Shown: piece after piece, positions 1 through 8,621 of the stretch
How positions within the stretch are numbered: the stretch's first letter is position 1
Layout of the letters: every line of letters starts with the position of its first letter
From: Deltaproteobacteria bacterium
GTDB taxonomy: Bacteria; Myxococcota; Myxococcia; Myxococcales; SZAS-1
Direction of reading: 5' to 3'
DNA length: 64,000 nt
Assembly: GCA_018266075.1 (NCBI GenBank)
Contig: JAFEBB010000026.1
Location: forward strand, 26,001 to 90,000
Made by a program: the position numbers and the translations under genes
Notes under the pieces: generated by a model
Databases searched by the model: none
The model's input: only the letters and a program-made list of their open reading frames with translations
What the model was told of the DNA's origin: nothing

Positions 1-285
1 GTCGTTGCGAAACACGACGAGGTTGGGCGCGTTGAGCTGGTGCACCACGAGATCCAGATCGCCGTCGCCGTCGAGGTCCGCGAACGCGCTCGAGCGGCCG
101 TCGCCGGGCAGGTCGACGTTGGCCTGGTAGCCCACGTCCTCGAAGTGGCCGGTGCCGTCGTTGGCGAAGAGCGGGTCGCGCTCGTTGCCCGAGAACGACA
201 TCGTCCCGAGCTTCTGGATGTCCGGGAACCCGGGGCTGTACTTGCTGCCTGGCAGGGACGCGAGGACCTCGCGCCAGTAGAAGGG
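1..285 (-). pseudogene. C-terminal part of CRTAC1-like FG-GAP protein, beyond an in-frame TGA; runs off the window
   Basis: This stretch continues the upstream frame directly after the TGA at 288..286, with no frameshift and no start codon of its own. It encodes about 95 residues: FYWREV soon after the TGA, then FANDGTGHFEDVG and the calcium-binding-like repeat DLDGDGDLDLVV. In the CRTAC1 / ASPIC-UnbV family the FG-GAP propeller is followed by a similar F(F/Y)WR(Q/E)V segment and another repeat, so this is the genuine continuation of the same protein. The reading stays open to the window edge. It is either the separated tail of a gene broken by a nonsense mutation, or the readthrough part of a protein if the TGA is recoded. 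Confidence 0.7.
259..273 (-). other. SECIS-like hairpin just downstream of an in-frame TGA
   Basis: On the minus strand a perfect short hairpin CGCGA-GGTCC-TCGCG begins 12 nt after the TGA at 288..286. The loop starts with GGU and lies about 17 nt from the TGA. Bacterial selenocysteine insertion elements sit immediately 3' of the UGA, with a G/U-containing apical loop at a similar distance. Chance GC hairpins are frequent in DNA this GC-rich. The bulged U typical of the Escherichia coli element on the 5' side is absent; one U could bulge on the 3' side. Treat this only as a candidate. Confidence 0.18.
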
Positions 286-1869
286 TCAAAGCTCGTCTTC
301 TCTTTGCCCGGTGTGGAAGCCGTTGGTGACGAAGAGATCCAGATCGCCGTCGTCGTCGACGTCGGCCATCTCGCAGCTCCACGCCCAGCCGCCGCGACGA
401 ATGCCAGCCGCCTCGCCGACCTCGGTGAAGTGCAGGTTGCCGTCGTTGTGAAAGAGGCTGTCGCCGCGGGCGGCGTTGCGCGCCACGTCGAGCCAGTGCG
501 GATCGCCGGGCACGACCTGCGAGAGCAAGCGATTGCCCGCGGTCGAATACATTTTCGAGATGTGGATGTCGGGCTTGCCGTCGCCGTCCACGTCGCCGAT
601 GTCGACGCCCATGCCGTTGCCGGGATCGACGATGCCGCTCTCCTTGGTGATCTCCTTGAACTTCACGTGTCCGGGCGTGGAGAGGTTCTGGTAGAGCCGC
701 GGCGCGCCCCAGTCGTTGATGACGATGAGCTCCGGTTTGTGATCGCCATCGAGATCCGCGAGCTCGGCCGCGTAGCTCCACTCGCGCCCGGCCACGCTAG
801 CCTTCTTGCCGAGCTCCTCGAATTTGAGATGACCGAGGTTGTGCAGCAGCAAGTTGGGACGGCCGTTGTGCGCGTCGAGCAGCGTCGGGCCCGGGTGCCG
901 CGACTCTTCACCGTACGCCGCGACGTACAAGTCGATGAGCCCATCGCCGTCGATGTCCGCGGCCGTGACGTGCGTGTACGGCCCCACCTGGCCCACGCCC
1001 GCGGATTCGGTGACGTCGGTGAAGTGGCCGTGGCCGTCGTTGCGATAGAGGCGGTTGCCGCGGCCATTCTTCTCGTTGGCCTTGTTGGCGACGAAGAGGT
1101 CGAGGTCGCCGTCGTTGTCGAGGTCCACGAAGATCGCGGCGCGGCCGTTGCCCGGATCTGCGACGCCCGCTTTCTGCGCGACCTCGGTGAAGTGGCCGTC
1201 GCCGTCGTTGCGGTAGAGGAGGTTCTTGCCGTCGCGACAGACGTAGATGTCGAGGTCGCCGTCGCCGTCGTAGTCGGCGATCGAGAGCCCGCCGTTGTCG
1301 TGGCCGCCCACGAGGCTGCGCAGCTCGACCTTCTTCTCGAAGCTCTGGTCCACCCCGAGCGCGCGCGTCACGTCGCTGAACACGGGCGCGCCGCCGGAGG
1401 TCCACTTGCGCGGCTCGAGCTCGAGCTCGGCGAACACGAGCTTGCCGTCCTTGCGGATCAAGCGCGCCTCGACGTCGCCGTGATCCGCGAAGCGCTTGCC
1501 GTCCTTGTCGAGGCCGTCGAGCGTGAGCCACAGCTTCGCGATCGCGACGTCGTGCGCCTTGTTGGTCTGGAACTGGAACGGTTTGAAGGTGCAGCGCCGG
1601 ATCACGGTTGCGTTGGCTGCGTGCGAGAAGAGCGCGTCGGAAAAATGCGCGCCGTCGAGCGGCTCGGGGCCGAGTCCGCGCGCGTGAAAATCAGTCGTGA
1701 GCGTGGCCAGCAGCTTCGACGGATCTTGTCCCTTCAGCCCGCCGCAGAACGCGCGCGCGGTCGTCGCGGCTTCGTCGGACACGGTCTCCGAGGCCTCCGG
1801 ATCCGGCTCCTGATCCGCGGGCGGAATCGGGGGCAGCGCGGCGAGCGAGGCGAGGAGGAGCGGCAGCAT
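286..1869 (-). CDS. CRTAC1-like FG-GAP/VCBS repeat protein, N-terminal 527 residues (ends at in-frame TGA)
   Basis: Exported repeat protein. A short hydrophobic N-terminus (MLPLLLASLAALPPIPP) looks like a signal peptide. Residues about 25-160 form a non-repeat domain rich in K, D and L. From about residue 165 there are many FG-GAP/VCBS blades of the type DYDGDGDLDIYV, LYRNDGDGHFTEV, DLDNDGDLDLFV and DVDGDGKPDIHI, the usual calcium-binding beta-propeller signature. The frame ends TGQREDEL-TGA, but the homologous sequence goes on in frame in 1-285, so the family-typical product is longer. The start lies 3 nt downstream of the stop of the di-heme peroxidase gene, so the two are probably one transcript. 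Such proteins are extracellular or periplasmic; no specific ligand can be named. Confidence 0.75.
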   Translation of the reverse strand: MLPLLLASLAALPPIPPADQEPDPEASETVSDEAATTARAFCGGLKGQDPSKLLATLTTDFHARGLGPEPLDGAHFSDALFSHAANATVIRRCTFKPFQFQTNKAHDVAIAKLWLTLDGLDKDGKRFADHGDVEARLIRKDGKLVFAELELEPRKWTSGGAPVFSDVTRALGVDQSFEKKVELRSLVGGHDNGGLSIADYDGDGDLDIYVCRDGKNLLYRNDGDGHFTEVAQKAGVADPGNGRAAIFVDLDNDGDLDLFVANKANEKNGRGNRLYRNDGHGHFTDVTESAGVGQVGPYTHVTAADIDGDGLIDLYVAAYGEESRHPGPTLLDAHNGRPNLLLHNLGHLKFEELGKKASVAGREWSYAAELADLDGDHKPELIVINDWGAPRLYQNLSTPGHVKFKEITKESGIVDPGNGMGVDIGDVDGDGKPDIHISKMYSTAGNRLLSQVVPGDPHWLDVARNAARGDSLFHNDGNLHFTEVGEAAGIRRGGWAWSCEMADVDDDGDLDLFVTNGFHTGQREDEL

Positions 1870-1872
1870 CGG

Positions 1873-3246
1873 TCACTTCGCGGCGTGCTTGGCGAGCTTC
1901 TGCTGGCCGGCGGCGGCGTCGAGCAGCTTCTTGCGCAGCTCGACGAGCGCCTTGCGGTTCTCGCTGCTGGGCGTGCGGTTCTTGGCGTCGGCGACGTGCT
2001 TCTCGAACGCGTGAATCGGCCCTTCGAGGGCGGCCCGCGCGTCGCCACTCAAGCCGCGCAGCACGCCGTGCAGCTCGTGGCGCACGGTCTCGAGGCACAC
2101 CGTCCACAAATCCTGGTCATCACGCACCGGACCGTCGGTGAGCAGGCTCAGATACGCGACCGGATGCACGACTTGCTCGGAGACGCTCGGCTCGGTCGCG
2201 GGCTCGTCGACCGCGCCGACGGCCGCCAGATACGCGGTGAGATCCTTCTTCTCGTCGGCGGTGAGGCCGAGCTTGCTGCGCGCGTCGATGGTGTTCACGG
2301 CGTCGGCGAGGGTCTTCGCGGAGCCGTTGTAGAAGTACGGCGGCGACTCGGCGAGGTTGAGCAGCGTCGGCGTGTCGAAGCCTTCGGTCGGCGCGGCGTT
2401 GCCCTGGCCGTGGTGGAACGCGTGCGAGCGCCGGTCGGTGAAGAAGCTCTCCGGCACGTGGCAGCTCGCGCAGGCCATGCCGTCGAGCTGCGCGCGCGGC
2501 GCGTTGAAGAGCTTCTCGCCCCGGTGCGCAGCGGCGTCCGCTTGATCCGTGAGTCGACCAAACACGTCGAGCCGCGGGTTGGGCAAGAACTCGAGCTGCT
2601 CCACGTACACCGTCAGCGCCGTGTGCCAGTCGCGTCGCAGGGGCGGATTGGCCAGCTCCTGGCTGATCACGTGGTCCACGAACTCGCCCACGCTCGAGAC
2701 GCTGCCCGCATGACCGTACGGCCCGGTGTACTTGGCGCCGCGCAGGCTGGGGACGTTGCGCGGGTTGGTGAAGCCGTCGTCGGCCAGCGGCGTGAAGTAG
2801 TGGCTGGTCATGTCGACGTTGCCCGGCAGCTCGGCTTCCGTGCCCACGTCGATGTCCACGCTGGCGGCGCCGTTGGGGTGGCAGCTCGCGCAGCTCATGC
2901 CGAAGAACGAGGCCGGCTTTCCCAGCACCGCGGGCGCGTGGAAGAGCAGATCGCCCAGCAGAATCGTGGGCGGGAGCTTCTCCGGGTGCTGCTTGTACTC
3001 GGGGTGCTCGGCGAAGACGCGCAGGTTCCAGCTCGGCTTCTCGCGCCGGTGGTCGAACATCTCCACGAACTCGAACGACTCGCGCTTCTTCGGATCCCGC
3101 AGGACGTCGGGGTTCTCCCAGAGCGGCACGTCATTGCGCGCCACGCCGGCGGGGTGGGAGCTGGCGTCGAGCTGGGCGCGGGCGGGCGCGGCGACGCCGA
3201 GCACCAGGAGGAGCAGCGCTCGCTGGAGCCCGCGCGTTCCGGCCAT
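1873..3246 (-). CDS. Di-heme cytochrome c peroxidase / MauG-family protein
   Basis: Periplasmic di-heme protein of 457 residues from the ATG at 3246, chosen because MAGTRGLQRALLLLVLGVAA followed by PARAQ is a convincing signal peptide; the upstream in-frame extension is poor. Two c-type heme motifs CASCH lie near residues 119-123 and 259-263, the spacing expected for the bacterial CCP/MauG fold, with NPRNVPSLRG and DTPTLLNLAESPPYFYNG typical of the family between and after them. The C-terminal about 110 residues are helical and rich in K and E. In the family such enzymes reduce peroxide or oxidise a partner protein. Here the following gene encodes an FG-GAP protein, so a joint extracytoplasmic role is possible but unproven. 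Confidence 0.85.
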   Translation of the reverse strand: MAGTRGLQRALLLLVLGVAAPARAQLDASSHPAGVARNDVPLWENPDVLRDPKKRESFEFVEMFDHRREKPSWNLRVFAEHPEYKQHPEKLPPTILLGDLLFHAPAVLGKPASFFGMSCASCHPNGAASVDIDVGTEAELPGNVDMTSHYFTPLADDGFTNPRNVPSLRGAKYTGPYGHAGSVSSVGEFVDHVISQELANPPLRRDWHTALTVYVEQLEFLPNPRLDVFGRLTDQADAAAHRGEKLFNAPRAQLDGMACASCHVPESFFTDRRSHAFHHGQGNAAPTEGFDTPTLLNLAESPPYFYNGSAKTLADAVNTIDARSKLGLTADEKKDLTAYLAAVGAVDEPATEPSVSEQVVHPVAYLSLLTDGPVRDDQDLWTVCLETVRHELHGVLRGLSGDARAALEGPIHAFEKHVADAKNRTPSSENRKALVELRKKLLDAAAGQQKLAKHAAK

Positions 3247-3257
3247 CGAGGAGGTCG

Positions 3258-3686
3258 CTATTCGTCGCTGCTGCCGCTGCCGAAGCTGGAGGGCCGCGGA
3301 CCGTCGCGGCCGGGGGGCGCGTGGGGCTTCTTCACGTGCTCCTTCATGTACTCGCCGTCGATCTTGCCCTTGTCGCGGCAGCTGGCCTCGCAGAGCTTGA
3401 TCATCTCGTCCGAGTGCTCTTTGCAGGGCTTCACGCCGGCGGGCTTGCCCTTGGCGGCGAGGTCGCCGCAGTGCTCGTTCATGCTCTTCTTCATCACCTC
3501 GCACTTGTCGTCGCAGGTGCGCGGGGCCTTGCCGTTCTGCAGGTACTCGTTCTTCTTGGGGTCAACCAGCTTGGGGTTGGCCTTGATCTTCATGGCCTCC
3601 TTGTACTCGTCCTTCTCCTTCTGGGTGAGCTGACCGTGCGTCATGCTGACCAGATGAATGGCGAGGATGGGGGCAAGGGCGATCAT
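3258..3686 (-). CDS. Small exported cysteine-rich protein, unknown function
   Basis: 142 residues from the ATG at 3686. The N-terminus MIALAPILAIHLVSMTHGQ is a probable signal peptide. The mature part is lysine-rich and highly charged, with six cysteines (CDDKC, HC, PC, LC, SC) that could form disulfides in the periplasm. The tail is Pro/Gly/Ser-rich. The ATG overlaps the stop of the upstream gene (ATGA), so it is translationally coupled to the last gene of the pilin-like operon. I do not recognise a family. A more upstream ATG would add 12 residues before the hydrophobic stretch and is less likely. Confidence 0.6.
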   Translation of the reverse strand: MIALAPILAIHLVSMTHGQLTQKEKDEYKEAMKIKANPKLVDPKKNEYLQNGKAPRTCDDKCEVMKKSMNEHCGDLAAKGKPAGVKPCKEHSDEMIKLCEASCRDKGKIDGEYMKEHVKKPHAPPGRDGPRPSSFGSGSSDE

Positions 3687-4636
3687 GGCGAGCCTTCCTT
3701 CGAGTCCTGGGCGGTGATCCACATGGCGGTCACCTGCACGGCTTTCTCGTTCCGTGAGTCCAGCCGCAGCGAGAGAGACTCCGCATTGCGGCGAAAATTC
3801 TGGGTCCAGCTCTTTCCGTCTTCACGGTGCCAGGGCACGGGCTCCACATTGAAGCCGATGCCGGGCAGCTTTTTCAAATAGAAGTCGCGGACATCGTCGA
3901 ACTTGGAGCTTACCACAAAGGAGAGGTCCCGCTGGGTGCTGGGCCCGTCGCGGATGGTGTCCACGCTCACCTCCGACGCGTCGCCGGGCACGGGGAAGTC
4001 GTCGGGGAGCTCGTGGGCCTTGTCGGGGTTGGGCTTGCCCACCGAGGCAACGATGAGCGTGCCCGAGTCGATGGGCGCGAGCGTCACCGTGCGGGTGAGC
4101 CGGTCGCTGCTGGGGAAGCTCATGGTGTACGGGCTGCGCGGGCCGCCGAGCAGGCTGCCGAACGGGCGGATCTGGTTGAGCTCGAACTGGCGGCGGAAGG
4201 ACTTGAGCACGGCGTTGGCGTCGTCGTGGGTGACCAGCTGGGCCATGCGCACCACGCCGCCGTTGATGACCGAGCCGTCGCCGATCTCCATGGGCCGCTG
4301 GCCGCGGTAGTACGCGAACCAGAACGGGTCGTTGAACGGGGGCGGCACGGCCTCGCCGTTGGGATCGAAGATCAGGTGCCCGTCGCCGCGCGGGGCGCTC
4401 GAGCACACGGCCCCTTCGCCGGTGAAGGCCGCGCTCGCGCTGCCGTCGGCGTCGCAGGCGCTCGCCAGCTCGGGTGCTGGCGCCGGGCAGGTGATTCCCG
4501 GGCCGCTGGGGCCATGGGGCAATTCAAGAGCGGCTGGACCGGGTGTTTCTTCGGGCGGCGCGCGCCCTGCGACGCGCGCTGCGCCGAACCCGCCCCCCAG
4601 GCCAGCCAGCAGGGCGAGGAGCCATCGCTTCTTCAT
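3683..4636 (-). CDS. Exported or membrane-anchored protein of the pilin-like operon, unknown function
   Basis: 317 residues. MKKRW followed by LLALLAGLGGGFGAARVAG is a signal peptide or N-terminal anchor, then a Pro/Ala/Gly-rich low-complexity region to about residue 95. The remainder is a globular domain without a motif I can name. Its start overlaps the upstream TadE-like gene by ATGA and its stop overlaps the next start by ATGA, so three consecutive genes are translationally coupled. The context implies a periplasmic accessory role for the pseudopilin system. Confidence 0.6.
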   Translation of the reverse strand: MKKRWLLALLAGLGGGFGAARVAGRAPPEETPGPAALELPHGPSGPGITCPAPAPELASACDADGSASAAFTGEGAVCSSAPRGDGHLIFDPNGEAVPPPFNDPFWFAYYRGQRPMEIGDGSVINGGVVRMAQLVTHDDANAVLKSFRRQFELNQIRPFGSLLGGPRSPYTMSFPSSDRLTRTVTLAPIDSGTLIVASVGKPNPDKAHELPDDFPVPGDASEVSVDTIRDGPSTQRDLSFVVSSKFDDVRDFYLKKLPGIGFNVEPVPWHREDGKSWTQNFRRNAESLSLRLDSRNEKAVQVTAMWITAQDSKEGSP

Positions 4637-5949
4637 CCGTTATCGTTCTTCTCGCCCAGGTAGTACGGCCCGCGGTTGTTGTCGTGGGCCTGGGTGTAGT
4701 TGCTCGACGCGGGCGAGGATTCATAACCCGGGGTCTTGCCGGAAATGAAGTCCATGTCGAACGAGGCGCCGTCCATGGAGTCGCCCTGCTTGTAGCTCGC
4801 CGAGAGGCCCGAGCTGCGGTCGTGGCGGGCCACGAGGTTCACGCCGAGGATGTTCGCCGGGCGGCCGCCCATGGACTCGATGAGCGCCAGGGTGGGGCAG
4901 CCGAAGCCCATACCCTCAGGCGAGCCGTCGGTGTTGCCAGGGCGCGCGGGGACGGCGGTGGCGATCTCCAGCTCGTCGCCGATGGCCTCGCCCATGAACG
5001 CCATGGCCATGCCCATCCAGTAGCCGTAGGTGCCGGAGACGGGGTTGAAGTCGCCGCCCAGCAGGTCGCCGGTGAACATCCACACCACGCGCTCGTAGAA
5101 GGGGTTGTCCTTCTCGGGGCAGTAGAAGATGTCGCCCGTCTTGTCTTTGATCTTTGTGTTCTTGCCCATGCCGCCCTCGCCATCGTTGATGGCCCAGGTG
5201 CCGAAGCTGACGGCGGCGTGCTCGCGGAGGGTGATGGGCTTGGCGGAGTTGGTGAGCTTCTCCACGTCCTGGCTCTGCTGGTTGTACTTGGACTTGGTCA
5301 TGTCCACGTGGGCGTGGTCCTGCATGAACTTCTCGGGGATGACGTAGTTGTAGACGTGGAGCTTGGCCCAGCAGGTGACCACGCCGCCGCGGGCGAGCTT
5401 GCTGTTGCCGAAGGCCGCCGCCTCGTTGACCGTGGAGCCGCCGATCATCCAGTTGAGGTCGGCGCCGGGGTTCACGGCGCAGGTGATCTGGCGGGAGTCG
5501 TCGGTGGCGTAGTCGGATTTGTAGTTGTCGTAGCCCACGTCGCCGAGGCCCTTGCTCTCGCCGGCGCCCGAGCCCAGGCCCTTGCCCGCGATCCACGCGG
5601 CCTTGGAGCCCATCTCGAAGTGGTACTTCTTCTCGTCGCTCTGGCTCTGGAGGTCGCCGTAGTTGTCGTAGGCCGAGGTGTGGTCGATGTACTCGAAGCG
5701 GTTGGCCTTGTAGACGTTGTCCAGCGCGGTGCTCGACGCCGACGTGTCGTCGGTACCCTCGTAGGTTCGCGAGGTGTAGTCCCACGTGGTGGAGAGCACC
5801 GTCTCCTGGACGTCGAGGAGGTGGTGGCCCAGGTCCATCAGGTAGAAGCCGTAGGTGAGCATGGGCACGAACACCAGCATGAGGATGGAGAACTCCACCA
5901 TCGCGCTGCCGCGCTCGCTCTTCAGGCTGTTCATGGAGAGGCTTTTCAT
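4633..5949 (-). CDS. TadE-like pilus-assembly protein
   Basis: 438 residues. Near the N-terminus ERGSAMVEFSILMLVFVPML matches the TadE signature: a short basic leader, a Glu at +5 after Ala-Met-Val, and one hydrophobic helix. Minor pseudopilins of Tad/Flp systems have this design. The C-terminal 390 residues are an unusually large polar domain rich in D, G, S and Y, much longer than a classical TadE (about 150-200 residues), so it probably carries an extracytoplasmic globular domain. It lies 21 nt after the TadG-like gene and overlaps the following gene by 4 nt. An internal ATG five codons later is an alternative start. Confidence 0.65.
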   Translation of the reverse strand: MKSLSMNSLKSERGSAMVEFSILMLVFVPMLTYGFYLMDLGHHLLDVQETVLSTTWDYTSRTYEGTDDTSASSTALDNVYKANRFEYIDHTSAYDNYGDLQSQSDEKKYHFEMGSKAAWIAGKGLGSGAGESKGLGDVGYDNYKSDYATDDSRQITCAVNPGADLNWMIGGSTVNEAAAFGNSKLARGGVVTCWAKLHVYNYVIPEKFMQDHAHVDMTKSKYNQQSQDVEKLTNSAKPITLREHAAVSFGTWAINDGEGGMGKNTKIKDKTGDIFYCPEKDNPFYERVVWMFTGDLLGGDFNPVSGTYGYWMGMAMAFMGEAIGDELEIATAVPARPGNTDGSPEGMGFGCPTLALIESMGGRPANILGVNLVARHDRSSGLSASYKQGDSMDGASFDMDFISGKTPGYESSPASSNYTQAHDNNRGPYYLGEKNDNG

Positions 5950-5970
5950 TTTCGCTCCCGAGCCACCGAG

Positions 5971-7761
5971 CTACTTCACGTTCAACGCGCCGGAACCCAG
6001 CATCTGCATGCCTTCCATGGCGAGCACTTGCTGGATGTTGAGGCCGTCGGTCATCTCGCCGGCCATGAGGGCCTTCATCAACTCGCCGTTGTCGTCCCAA
6101 GACTCCATCTTGGCGCGCCAGTAGGGGTTGAAGAAGTTGGGGCCCTCTTTCCAGTCGCCGAGGCGGTGGTAGTAGACCATCGCCTTGGAGATCGCCCGGC
6201 CCTTGCCGCGCTTGCTCTCGGAGGCCTTGTCGCCGAGCACCACCTTGCCGTCGCCGGTGTCGGCCTTCACGGCCTTCTCGGCGTTGTCGAGCTTGGTGTC
6301 GGTGGCCGAGCCGCCGCCGCCCGCGCCCACGTTGATGCTCACGCCCTGCTGCGAGACCTCCCAGGGGTGGTCGGTCTTGCCCTTGTCGTCCTGGCTCATG
6401 TCCGCGCTGGTGTACGCGTAGACCATGGGCTGGTTGTAGGGCGAGCTGGAGCTGCTCTTGAAGTCGATGAACGACTTGGTGCGGGTGTCGAAGGTATGGC
6501 TGCCGCCCGAGTGCGGCGAGCTCAGGAAGCCCAGGTCCATGCCCATGAGCTCATCGCCGTAGTGCGCGCTCGAGCCATTCTTGTTGGACTCGATGTAGCC
6601 CGAGGCGATGGGGCTGGGAATGATGAAGGCCGGCAGCGCGGGGATCATGCCCGGGCAGTCGTGCCAGCCGAACATGGCCATGCCGCCCGAGTCGTACGAC
6701 GCCACCGTGGTGCCGGTGTTGTCGTTGGGCGCATCGCGCTGGAAGATGCCCAGGTTCATGGGGAAGGCGCCCTCGGTGATGCCCGAGCGGCCCGCGCTCA
6801 TGAAGCCCATGATGTTGCCGGGGTTCTGCATCACCATGATGGGGCCCCAGAACGAGCCCGAGTCCATCTCGCACTCCGACTCGATGGGGCCCGAGGGGCC
6901 GACCATGGGGAGCAGCACCTCGAACGGCGTCATCGACGTGCCCAGGAAGCTGTTGCGGTCCCAGGTGAAGGGCGGGCGGGTGGCGTTGGCCACCGCGGTC
7001 ATCTCCTTGGCCTTGTCGTCGCTGTCGCTGGTGTCCACGGCGCCGGTGTACTGCTGCATGTTCAGCAGGCCCACCATCATGGAGTTCTTGGTGTCCACGC
7101 CGCCGCCGTTGGGGTCGTTCATGTTGTCGTCGTGAACCTGGTCGATCTCCTTGTTCATCATGAGCCACATCATCAGCTCGTAGTGGGTCATGGTCTGCGC
7201 CATCTCCAGGATCTGGATGTGCGTCTTGAGGGCGGAGAGCGCGTTGTTGAAGGGGTCGTCGAGCTTCTGGATCTTGCCGGCCATGTCGCCGTCGAAGTAG
7301 TCGACCATGTAGATGATGGCGTTGATGTCGGCCTCGATGCCGTGCCAGGTGTGCTCGATGCCGTCGCCGATGTCCCACTCGGCGAAGGCGGCGGCCGCCA
7401 GCGCGTACTCGCAGCCGGAGATCTCGCCGAAGGCCTCGAACATGCCCCAGTCCACCGAGGACATCATCGCGGCTTCGCTCATGTACGCGTGCAGCGTGGC
7501 GGCCTGCACCAGGCCGGCGGCGATGGCGCGGTTGGTGTACGCGTAGAAGTTGAACGCGCGCGCCTCCTGCACCGCCGTGGAGTAGGCCTTGGCGTCGGAG
7601 TAGTTCTGCAAGCGGATGCGGTTGCGCACGCTGAACGAGACGTTGATGGAGAGAAACACCATCACCGCCAGCGCGAGCAGCGAAACCGCCGCGAGCGGCA
7701 GCACCTGGCCCGACTGCGACCGCATGGTCTTGGCGTGAGTGAAGTTCATGGCGGCCCTCAC
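5971..7761 (-). CDS. TadG-like protein (Tad pilus assembly, N-terminal TadG/TadE-type helix)
   Basis: About 596 residues. The N-terminus contains SQSGQVLPLAAVSLLALAVM, the Tad-N type helix shared by TadG-like proteins and large pseudopilins. The rest is a long extracytoplasmic region rich in Met, Asp, Gly and Ser. The GTG at 7761 overlaps the stop of the upstream TadE-like gene (GTGA); an ATG four codons later (7749) is an equally good start. No von Willebrand MIDAS motif typical of some TadG proteins is obvious. Probably a structural or assembly component of a pilus-like fibre. Confidence 0.6.
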   Translation of the reverse strand: MRAAMNFTHAKTMRSQSGQVLPLAAVSLLALAVMVFLSINVSFSVRNRIRLQNYSDAKAYSTAVQEARAFNFYAYTNRAIAAGLVQAATLHAYMSEAAMMSSVDWGMFEAFGEISGCEYALAAAAFAEWDIGDGIEHTWHGIEADINAIIYMVDYFDGDMAGKIQKLDDPFNNALSALKTHIQILEMAQTMTHYELMMWLMMNKEIDQVHDDNMNDPNGGGVDTKNSMMVGLLNMQQYTGAVDTSDSDDKAKEMTAVANATRPPFTWDRNSFLGTSMTPFEVLLPMVGPSGPIESECEMDSGSFWGPIMVMQNPGNIMGFMSAGRSGITEGAFPMNLGIFQRDAPNDNTGTTVASYDSGGMAMFGWHDCPGMIPALPAFIIPSPIASGYIESNKNGSSAHYGDELMGMDLGFLSSPHSGGSHTFDTRTKSFIDFKSSSSSPYNQPMVYAYTSADMSQDDKGKTDHPWEVSQQGVSINVGAGGGGSATDTKLDNAEKAVKADTGDGKVVLGDKASESKRGKGRAISKAMVYYHRLGDWKEGPNFFNPYWRAKMESWDDNGELMKALMAGEMTDGLNIQQVLAMEGMQMLGSGALNVK

Positions 7762-8603
7762 TTGTTATCGTTGGCCTTGGCGAAGCTCACGCACTCGTTC
7801 TCGGAGGGCAGCTGCGTGTCTTGGCCTTTGAGGTACAGGTTGCTCTGCATGCGCATCGCGTAGTTCTCGAAGATGGGCGCGATGTAGATGTGCATCTGGT
7901 TGGCGAGCCAGAGGTTGGAGCCCACATACGGACCCCAGGGGTTGTTCTCGGAGCCCATGCGCAGCACCTCGGGCACGGTCATGGCCAGGTAGGCGCGCGA
8001 GATGATCCAGTTCGCGAACGGAATGGGCATCACGTAGTTGAGCTGCACCTGCACGCGCAGCTTGGTGGCCAGGAACTTCTTCAGGTCGCTCTGCGGGCTC
8101 CAGCCCGAGGGCAGGTCCAACGTGGCGCGCGGGTCGTCGAAGTCGACCTGGCTGCTGGAGCCGTTGCTGTTCAGCGACTCCTCGGTGATGTTGGTGACGT
8201 CATCCTTCAGCGGGCCGCAGACCACCACCTTCACGAAGTCCATGCCCGGGGGGATGGTGTTGTTGAGCTTGAGGAGGAGGGTCTTCTTCATCACCGACGA
8301 GAAGTTGTTGGTGGGCTGAATGACCTCCATGGCGCCTGGGTTGCTGGCGTTGGTGAGCCAGGTGACGCTGGGCATGGCCAGCACCGGGAGCACCGCCGCC
8401 TGCGCGGCCGCGAGCATCTTGGTCTTGTCGGCGTGCTGCATGGAGCCCACGCGCGCCGCGCGGTAGGCCGCGTACTTGGCCATGTAGCGGGCCTGGCTGA
8501 TCAGGCCGAACTGGATGATGGAGAGCAGCAGGAAGATGTTGAGCGGCATGACGATCGCCGTCTCCACCGCTGCCTGCCCGCGCTGTCGCTTGAGCTTGTT
8601 CAT
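7758..8603 (-). CDS. TadE-family pseudopilin
   Basis: 281 residues. KRQRGQAAVETAIVMPLNIF gives the canonical TadE motif: basic leader, G-Q-A-A-V-E, then a hydrophobic helix. The segment RYMAKYAAYRAARVGS after the helix is also typical of TadE proteins. The start is the ATG at 8603, 18 nt after the stop of the small pilin gene. The C-terminal about 200 residues form a periplasmic domain. It is coupled by overlap to the TadG-like gene. Confidence 0.75.
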   Translation of the reverse strand: MNKLKRQRGQAAVETAIVMPLNIFLLLSIIQFGLISQARYMAKYAAYRAARVGSMQHADKTKMLAAAQAAVLPVLAMPSVTWLTNASNPGAMEVIQPTNNFSSVMKKTLLLKLNNTIPPGMDFVKVVVCGPLKDDVTNITEESLNSNGSSSQVDFDDPRATLDLPSGWSPQSDLKKFLATKLRVQVQLNYVMPIPFANWIISRAYLAMTVPEVLRMGSENNPWGPYVGSNLWLANQMHIYIAPIFENYAMRMQSNLYLKGQDTQLPSENECVSFAKANDNK

Positions 8604-8621
8604 GAGCGTGGCCCTCGCGCC

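Noticed and set aside
400..1300. Repetitive DNA resembling a tandem repeat array
   Set aside because: It is the coding sequence of FG-GAP blades; the repeats are degenerate at the DNA level and in frame, so the protein explains them.
40..3633. A 1197-residue open frame on the plus strand
   Set aside because: It is the antisense image of the FG-GAP and peroxidase genes. Its Val/Ala/Glu/Arg-rich sequence has no family motif, and high GC content keeps the frame free of stops.
4543..7863. A 1106-residue plus-strand frame opposite the pilin-like genes
   Set aside because: Same artefact: low-complexity His/Val/Gly-rich translation without domains, fully covered by better-supported minus-strand genes.
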